From: Streptomyces sp. STR69
GTDB taxonomy: Bacteria; Actinomycetota; Actinomycetes; Streptomycetales; Streptomycetaceae
DNA length: 64,000 nucleotides
Assembly (NCBI RefSeq): GCF_024519455.1
Contig: NZ_JALJRY010000016.1
Location: forward strand, 177,534-241,533
Reading direction: 5' to 3'
Shown here: one piece after another, positions 59,939 through 64,000 of the stretch
Numbering within the stretch: position 1 is the stretch's first letter
How the letters are laid out: every line of letters starts with the position of its first letter
Translations under genes and position numbers: made by a program
Notes under the pieces: model-generated
Database searches by the model: none
What the model saw: the letters and a program-made list of their open reading frames with translations, nothing else
What the model was told of the DNA's origin: nothing

Positions 59939-61453
59939 TCAGGGGCTGTCCTCGCCGCCGCCGGTGCCGCCGTTGGCCAGCCATTGTGCGTAGGCGATCG
60001 CGGCCAGGCGGGCCGAGAGGGCGTTGTCACGTGCGGTGGCGGTTGTGGCGGTGGTGGTGCCGGCGGCTGCGGTCAGGCCCGAAGTCGGCGTGTACATCGC
60101 CTCGTTGAAGACCGTTCCGCTGGGGGCCGAGGCGACGGCGAAGACGGGGTGGGCCGTTCCGCCGGAGAAGGATGTCGAGATGTAGTCGCCGACCATGGTG
60201 CCCTGGGTGGTGCTCGCCAGCCAGGAGTGGGTCATCGGGCCGGCCAGCTGGGTCGGCGCCGTCCAGGTGCTGCCGGCGTTGGTCGAGGAGACGTACCCGA
60301 CGTCCAACTGGCAGGTGGCAGCGGTGCAGTTGGCGACCGGGTGGTAGTAGTACGTAAGTGCCAGGTGCGTGGTGGTGCCCGAGGTGGCCGGGTCGACGGC
60401 GAGGCCGGGGATGAAGTGGTCGACGGTGCTGGTCGTCGCGTCGATCGGGATGCGGGTCACCGCTGACCAGGTGGTGCCGTTGGTGGTCGTCGCCATCACG
60501 ATGTCGTTTGCGGTGCAGGAGCCGCCGCTGGCACGGAATCGGCAGTCCTGCCAGACGACGTACACCTTGCCGGCGGCGTCGATCTCGGCGGAGGGCAGCG
60601 GGCCGCTGCGCAGGCTCCCGCGCACGGTGAAGGTGCTGACGGTGGCGATGGTGGTGGTCGAGGTCCAGGTACTGCCGCCGTTGGTGGACCGGAAGGCGAG
60701 GATCGACGTCTCGGAGGCGTTGGAGGCCGGGACGATCACTGTGCCGTTGGGCTGGACGACGGGCTGTCCGCCCAGGCCGGTGGCGTTGTTGCCGGTGTTC
60801 TTCGAGGCGCCCCAGGTGAGACCGCCGTCGGAGGAGGTGGTCATCTTCAGACGGTCGCCGTCGCCGTTGTTGTCGTACTCGGTGTAGCAGTTGCCGTAGA
60901 AGGCGCTCGTGGCGGTGTTGTCGCAGACGATCCAGTTCTTGTCGAGGCTGGAGCCGGTCGCCGTGATGACGGGGTTGCTCCAGGTCAGCCCGCCGTCGGT
61001 GGAGCGGCTGGTGAAGACCTCGGGGACGGCGACGGACGAGGTGATGGGGATGGTGGAGATCAGCCAGGTGTTGTGCTTGGCGTCGTAGGCCACCGCCGGG
61101 TCGCTGACCCGCTGGAAGGTGCCGCCCGCCTGCGTGGTGATCCCGGGCAGGAAGCCCTTGGTCCAGGTGGCGCCGCCGTCGGTGGAGGTGGAGAAGCCAA
61201 CGTTGGAGGAGCCGCCGTCGTTGAAACGGCCGACCTGGAAGGCGGAGACGATGGTGGAGCCAAAGGAGAAGGTGTCGGGCTCGACCTCGGTGGCGTGCTG
61301 GCTGGTGGAGTTGGTGTAGGGATCGGTGCTGATCTGGGTGAGGGCGGGCGCGGCGGTGGCGGTGGTCGTCGACAGGGCCAGCGCGCCGGCCGCGAGGGCC
61401 GCCGTCACCAGGCCGGGTCTCGCCAGGCGGCGGAGCAGTGATGCCAGGGACAT
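59939..61453 (-). CDS. Secreted BNR/sialidase-like propeller protein
   Basis: A 504-residue protein. ATG 61453 gives a good signal peptide (LLRRLARPGLVTAALAAGAL, cleavage near TATAAPA). It has at least four Asp-box-type blades: STSTDGGATWTKGF, SRSTDGGLTWSNPV, TSSDGGLTWGASKN and STNGGSTWTSTTTI. The C-terminus is Thr/Ala-rich. The family includes exo-sialidases, but the catalytic tyrosine and arginine triad cannot be placed by eye, so the activity is open. Extracellular. Confidence 0.75.
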   Translation of the reverse strand: MSLASLLRRLARPGLVTAALAAGALALSTTTATAAPALTQISTDPYTNSTSQHATEVEPDTFSFGSTIVSAFQVGRFNDGGSSNVGFSTSTDGGATWTKGFLPGITTQAGGTFQRVSDPAVAYDAKHNTWLISTIPITSSVAVPEVFTSRSTDGGLTWSNPVITATGSSLDKNWIVCDNTATSAFYGNCYTEYDNNGDGDRLKMTTSSDGGLTWGASKNTGNNATGLGGQPVVQPNGTVIVPASNASETSILAFRSTNGGSTWTSTTTIATVSTFTVRGSLRSGPLPSAEIDAAGKVYVVWQDCRFRASGGSCTANDIVMATTTNGTTWSAVTRIPIDATTSTVDHFIPGLAVDPATSGTTTHLALTYYYHPVANCTAATCQLDVGYVSSTNAGSTWTAPTQLAGPMTHSWLASTTQGTMVGDYISTSFSGGTAHPVFAVASAPSGTVFNEAMYTPTSGLTAAAGTTTATTATARDNALSARLAAIAYAQWLANGGTGGGEDSP

Positions 61454-61999
61454 GATCCGTTCCCTTTCGCGGAGGGGCACGTCCGGCATCGGCGCGTCGC
61501 GAAGTGGGGTCGGGGGCATGCCTCGTACACGTCCGCACCATGAGGGCGGGCGGAGCCCGGCCGAACCGAACGTCGTGCAGGACGTGCTGAAGGACGTGCT
61601 GAGGGACGCCGCCACTCTGGCTACGCAATCATGGTCATGTCAACACTATCTGTCGCAAGACCGCCTGAACCACAGGGAATTGACGTCCCCTTGACCCTCG
61701 GATACCTCGACGGCCCGCCTTCCCGCACCACGCTCTACGGGCAGCCGCTGCCACGAGGACGACACCACCCCCGGACCGCTGCCCCTGCCCTGGTCGCATC
61801 ACCCCGACGCATCAGCCCTGTCCCGGAGGCGACGCATGTCTCACCCATCGGCACCAGGAACTGTTCGGCGAGGGACGGCTCCTGCCCGCCGCCATCGCCG
61901 GCACTCCGCGTCAGAGGCTCCAGCTTCAGGCGGTTGCCGCTCGACCGCGAGGGCTTGATCTTGGTCTCGGCTACGTCCAGGGGAGGTGCCGGGCGGGCA
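61454..61999. other. Intergenic region
   Basis: About 545 bases between two same-strand genes. No frame with a ribosome site and recognisable product was seen. It should hold the promoter of the 59939-61453 gene near 61460-61700, where GC content dips. Confidence 0.35.
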
Positions 62000-62791
62000 T
62001 TACCGTCGGCTGGTGGCGATGTAGGTGCCGTGCCAGGTGTGGTCCCAGACCTGGCCGGTGGAGGAGTTGACCGACAGCATGCCGGTGATCTTGCCGTCCC
62101 GCAGGGTGTGCAAGGTGTAGTAGCCGGGGTAGGACTCCGGGTCGCCCGAGGTCAGAGCGGTGTCACGGGCGCGGAGCCACTTCAGGGCGATGTTCTTGGC
62201 CTGTCCGGCCGAGATCCGGGTCTGGCTGCTGGTGCCGTAGGGCATGCCGTAGTCGGTGTTCCACATCATCGCGGGCCCGTACTCGATCTGTGCGGCACCG
62301 TCGGTGGGGTTGACCAGGACCTCGGTGGCCCCGTGGCCGTCGGTGGTCTGCAGTTCGGCGTAGAAGTTGCGGGAGAACTGCATGATCTCGCCGACCTTGA
62401 GGCCGAGGCGGTCGGCGAACGCCGTGGCCCGCTGGCGGGCTTGGGCGAGGGTCTGCACCCGGGTGCCGTTACCAGCCAGCCACCAGTTGCCCATGTAGCC
62501 GCTGCTCATCATGCCCGGCCCCCAGGAACCCGAGCCGCCGCCCATCATGCCGGAGCCCATGCTGCCGCTCCACACATCCGGTCCCCACCCGCTGGTCGGG
62601 CCTGCCGGGACGGAAGTGGTGCCGGGAGTGGTCGGTGTGCTGCTGCCCGGGGCAGTGCGGCCGGCCGTGACGGTTGGGGTATGGCCGGTCGTCGTGACGG
62701 CGCTGCCGTTCCCGCCGCACGCTCCCAGAGTCACGGCACCGGTCAGGGCCAGGGCCGCCACGGCAGCGACACGTGCACGCCTACGGATCAT
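62000..62791 (-). CDS. Met/Gly-rich lipoprotein with PepSY-like domain
   Basis: A 263-residue protein from ATG 62791. The lipobox LGACGG follows a hydrophobic stretch at the N-terminus. Residues 75-98 are rich in Met and Gly (SGSMGSGMMGGGSGSWGPGM), a composition seen in copper-binding proteins. The remainder (AQARQRATAFADRLGLKVGE ... SQTRISAGQAKNIALKWL) looks like a pair of PepSY-type domains. Likely a membrane-anchored metal-handling or inhibitor protein; the metal link is inference only. Confidence 0.6.
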   Translation of the reverse strand: MIRRRARVAAVAALALTGAVTLGACGGNGSAVTTTGHTPTVTAGRTAPGSSTPTTPGTTSVPAGPTSGWGPDVWSGSMGSGMMGGGSGSWGPGMMSSGYMGNWWLAGNGTRVQTLAQARQRATAFADRLGLKVGEIMQFSRNFYAELQTTDGHGATEVLVNPTDGAAQIEYGPAMMWNTDYGMPYGTSSQTRISAGQAKNIALKWLRARDTALTSGDPESYPGYYTLHTLRDGKITGMLSVNSSTGQVWDHTWHGTYIATSRR

Positions 62792-62939
62792 GGTTCTCAC
62801 CTTCGCGGTACCTGTCGGCCTGTGCCGACGCAGCCGGAGTGTCCATTGCCACGGTCCCTTCGGCGTGTGGCAAAGGTGCAGGGCCGTCCGGCCCTCACTC
62901 GCCGACGAACGGTCCACCAACCCCGCGTGATCTCGAAGG

Positions 62940-63000
62940 AGGCCGGCCCTGGCCGCGGTGTCGCGTGGTCGGCATCCCCTTCGACTCGGGCATACGGTGA
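62940..63000 (+). pseudogene. Relic of a lipoprotein 3' end
   Basis: The last bases read VVGIPFDSGIR then TGA, matching VDISFDSGIR at the end of the lipoprotein at 59444-59857, and the DNA matches in about 31 of 36 positions. No start or upstream coding sequence remains. Probably a fragment of a duplicated or lost relative. Confidence 0.4.
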
Positions 63001-63084
63001 GACCCTCCGCTTCCCTTTGGGCGACGGGAACCGAACTGCGGCCGAGGACGTCGCAGAAACGTTCGGCGGAGCAAGGGAGTGGCC

Positions 63085-63711
63085 ATGATGCTGGAGGACT
63101 GCAGACGGGGGCGGGGACCCTGGCCCCTGCTCGCGACCGCCCTGGTCGCTCTCTCCTGTCTCCTGACCGCCTGCGGAGGCAGCGGCGACGACTCCGAGGC
63201 GGACTCTGCGCCACCGCGTCCTTCTGCCACTCCAGTCACTGCCACCCCCTCGGAGAGCGACCCCGGCACGCCGGGAGTCCCCAGCGCGCCCTCTGCGACA
63301 AGGTCGGCAACGTCGCCGTCGACGCCGTCGACACGAGCCCCGGCCTCTCAGGGGACAGCCTCCACGTCCCCAGGATGTGTCGCGGGCTCCATCACCATCA
63401 CCCACCGCCCGGGAGACGCCTCTGTCCGCGACCTGTGCGTTCGGCCCGGGACCGTCGTGTCCCTCGTCCTACGGCCGCGGAACGACGACAAGCGGTGGAC
63501 GGGTGTGCTGAGTTCCGCGCCGGTCTTCGTGCTGGCGTCCGGGTGGGAGGTGGTGGCGGACGGCACCGCCCGGGCCTCGCTGCGCTGTGCCGGGACAAGG
63601 GGCGGTACGGCGGACGTCACCGCGTCGGCGAAGGCGTCGGACGTGGCGGGCGCGGCGCGGACCGTCTTCACGCTGCATGTGAGTGTGGTGCCGTACACGG
63701 CACAGGGGTGA
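63085..63711 (+). CDS. Putative lipoprotein
   Basis: A 208-residue protein from ATG 63085 (AGGGAG upstream). The hydrophobic N-terminus ends in a lipobox (LLTACGGSG). A long Ser/Thr/Pro linker (residues 35-95) leads to a beta-rich domain (CVAGSITITHRPGDASVRDL, WEVVADGTARASLRCAGTRG) with two cysteines that may pair. No family recognised. Probably anchored at the outer face of the membrane. Confidence 0.6.
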   Translation: MMLEDCRRGRGPWPLLATALVALSCLLTACGGSGDDSEADSAPPRPSATPVTATPSESDPGTPGVPSAPSATRSATSPSTPSTRAPASQGTASTSPGCVAGSITITHRPGDASVRDLCVRPGTVVSLVLRPRNDDKRWTGVLSSAPVFVLASGWEVVADGTARASLRCAGTRGGTADVTASAKASDVAGAARTVFTLHVSVVPYTAQG

Positions 63712-63735
63712 CCCCGGTGGTCCGGGATCACCCCT
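63704..63735. terminator. Terminator between converging genes
   Basis: AGGGGTGA pairs with TCACCCCT, followed by further T residues on the plus strand. It overlaps the stop of the lipoprotein gene and precedes the end of the leftward gene at 63751. Confidence 0.6.
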
Positions 63736-63750
63736 TTTGGCGCCGCTGCG

Positions 63751-64000
63751 TCAGCCGCAGTCGCTCACCTTGATCGTGTAGATGCCGCGGCCGTGGGTGG
63801 CCGCGTACAGCGTCTTGCCGTCCGGGCTCAGCTTCAACTGGAGTACGGCGACTGCCGGGAGGCTGCCGACGCGCTGCCAGGTCGTACGGCCGGGTGCGCG
63901 GTAGACGACGCCCAGGTCGGTGGCGACGGCGAGGCCGCCGTTCGGTGTGACGACCGCGGAGTTGGTCGGCACGTCGGGGAGGTTCTTCGAGATGTCCTTC
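63751..64000 (-). CDS. C-terminus of a propeller-like protein (runs off the window)
   Basis: Only the last 82 residues are present. The frame is open to the window edge, so the start is unseen. TPNGGLAVATDLGVVYRAPG and LQLKLSPDGKTLYAATHGRG then IYTI are blades of a BNR/WD40-like propeller of the type found in secreted sialidase- or xyloglucanase-like proteins. It ends in VSDCG. It continues the run of propeller proteins in this region. Confidence 0.65.
   Translation of the reverse strand, partial: KDISKNLPDVPTNSAVVTPNGGLAVATDLGVVYRAPGRTTWQRVGSLPAVAVLQLKLSPDGKTLYAATHGRGIYTIKVSDCG

Noticed and set aside
61631..63088. Long plus-strand frame across 61.6-63.1 kb
   Set aside because: It runs antisense through the Met-rich lipoprotein, whose lipobox and PepSY-like segments are clear. 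The plus-strand peptide has no motif and no ribosome site.

Overview
The window is high-GC DNA with GTG/TTG starts, strong AGGAGG-type ribosome sites and a classical actinomycete integrative element (KorSA-type GntR, FtsK-like Tra, Spd proteins, RepSA, Xis, Int). It is almost certainly a Streptomyces chromosome, in an accessory region built from several integrated elements. No rRNA operon, complete tRNA or CRISPR array was found.

Layout. (1) 1-4.6 kb: a Sel1-repeat protein, an LRV-like protein, a lipoprotein, and the wreck of an integrative element (element C) whose integrase is a frameshifted, internally deleted pseudogene. (2) Three perfect 111-bp direct repeats (4585, 8965, 23167) each carry the 3' half of a tRNA-Ser(GGA) plus its terminator. 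They divide the region into a tandem array: C | A | B | E. Element A (4.7-8.95 kb) has no integrase and carries an AAA/DUF234 ATPase-nuclease and an XPB/Ssl2-like WYL protein. Element B (9.1-23.16 kb) is a complete-looking AICE: HATPase, Nudix (Pif-like), GntR, Tra, Spd, RepSA, Xis, Int. Its left part is a low-GC insert with a Fic/Doc protein and a 567-residue protein that appears to join PIN, HEPN-like and PD-(D/E)XK-like nuclease modules. Each element has its own short arm-type repeats at its ends.

(3) 23.4-31.2 kb: an arsenic island with MFS exporter, ArsI-type C-As lyase, flavoprotein, two ArsR, aquaglyceroporin, ArsC and a thioredoxin reductase cut off at its C-terminus. It also holds a truncated acetyltransferase and a nuclease-like protein. 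(4) 31.2-39.6 kb: a divergent cluster around an XRE/TPR regulator. The leftward operon runs HATPase, MurA-like enolpyruvyl transferase, metallophosphoesterase, two dCTP-deaminase-like proteins with complementary active-site losses, and a glycosyltransferase, with 4-bp overlaps from the MurA-like gene onward; a serine hydrolase follows. A flavoprotein lies on the right arm. It looks like an uncharacterised small-molecule or nucleotide pathway.

(5) 39.6-50.1 kb: a mobilizable element with a relaxase, MobC, DUF2637 protein, DnaB-like helicase, XRE regulator, Xis and an integrase with a long C-terminal extension. Iteron-like repeats, a ribosome-site-sequestering hairpin and a duplicated leader sequence lie between its genes. 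(6) 50.3-64 kb: a four-gene leftward operon (beta-repeat protein, TIG-domain membrane protein, large BNR propeller protein, small beta protein), then secreted or lipid-anchored proteins, three of them propeller-like. The last gene runs off the window.

Functions were assigned by reading motifs and family resemblance only; no database search was possible.
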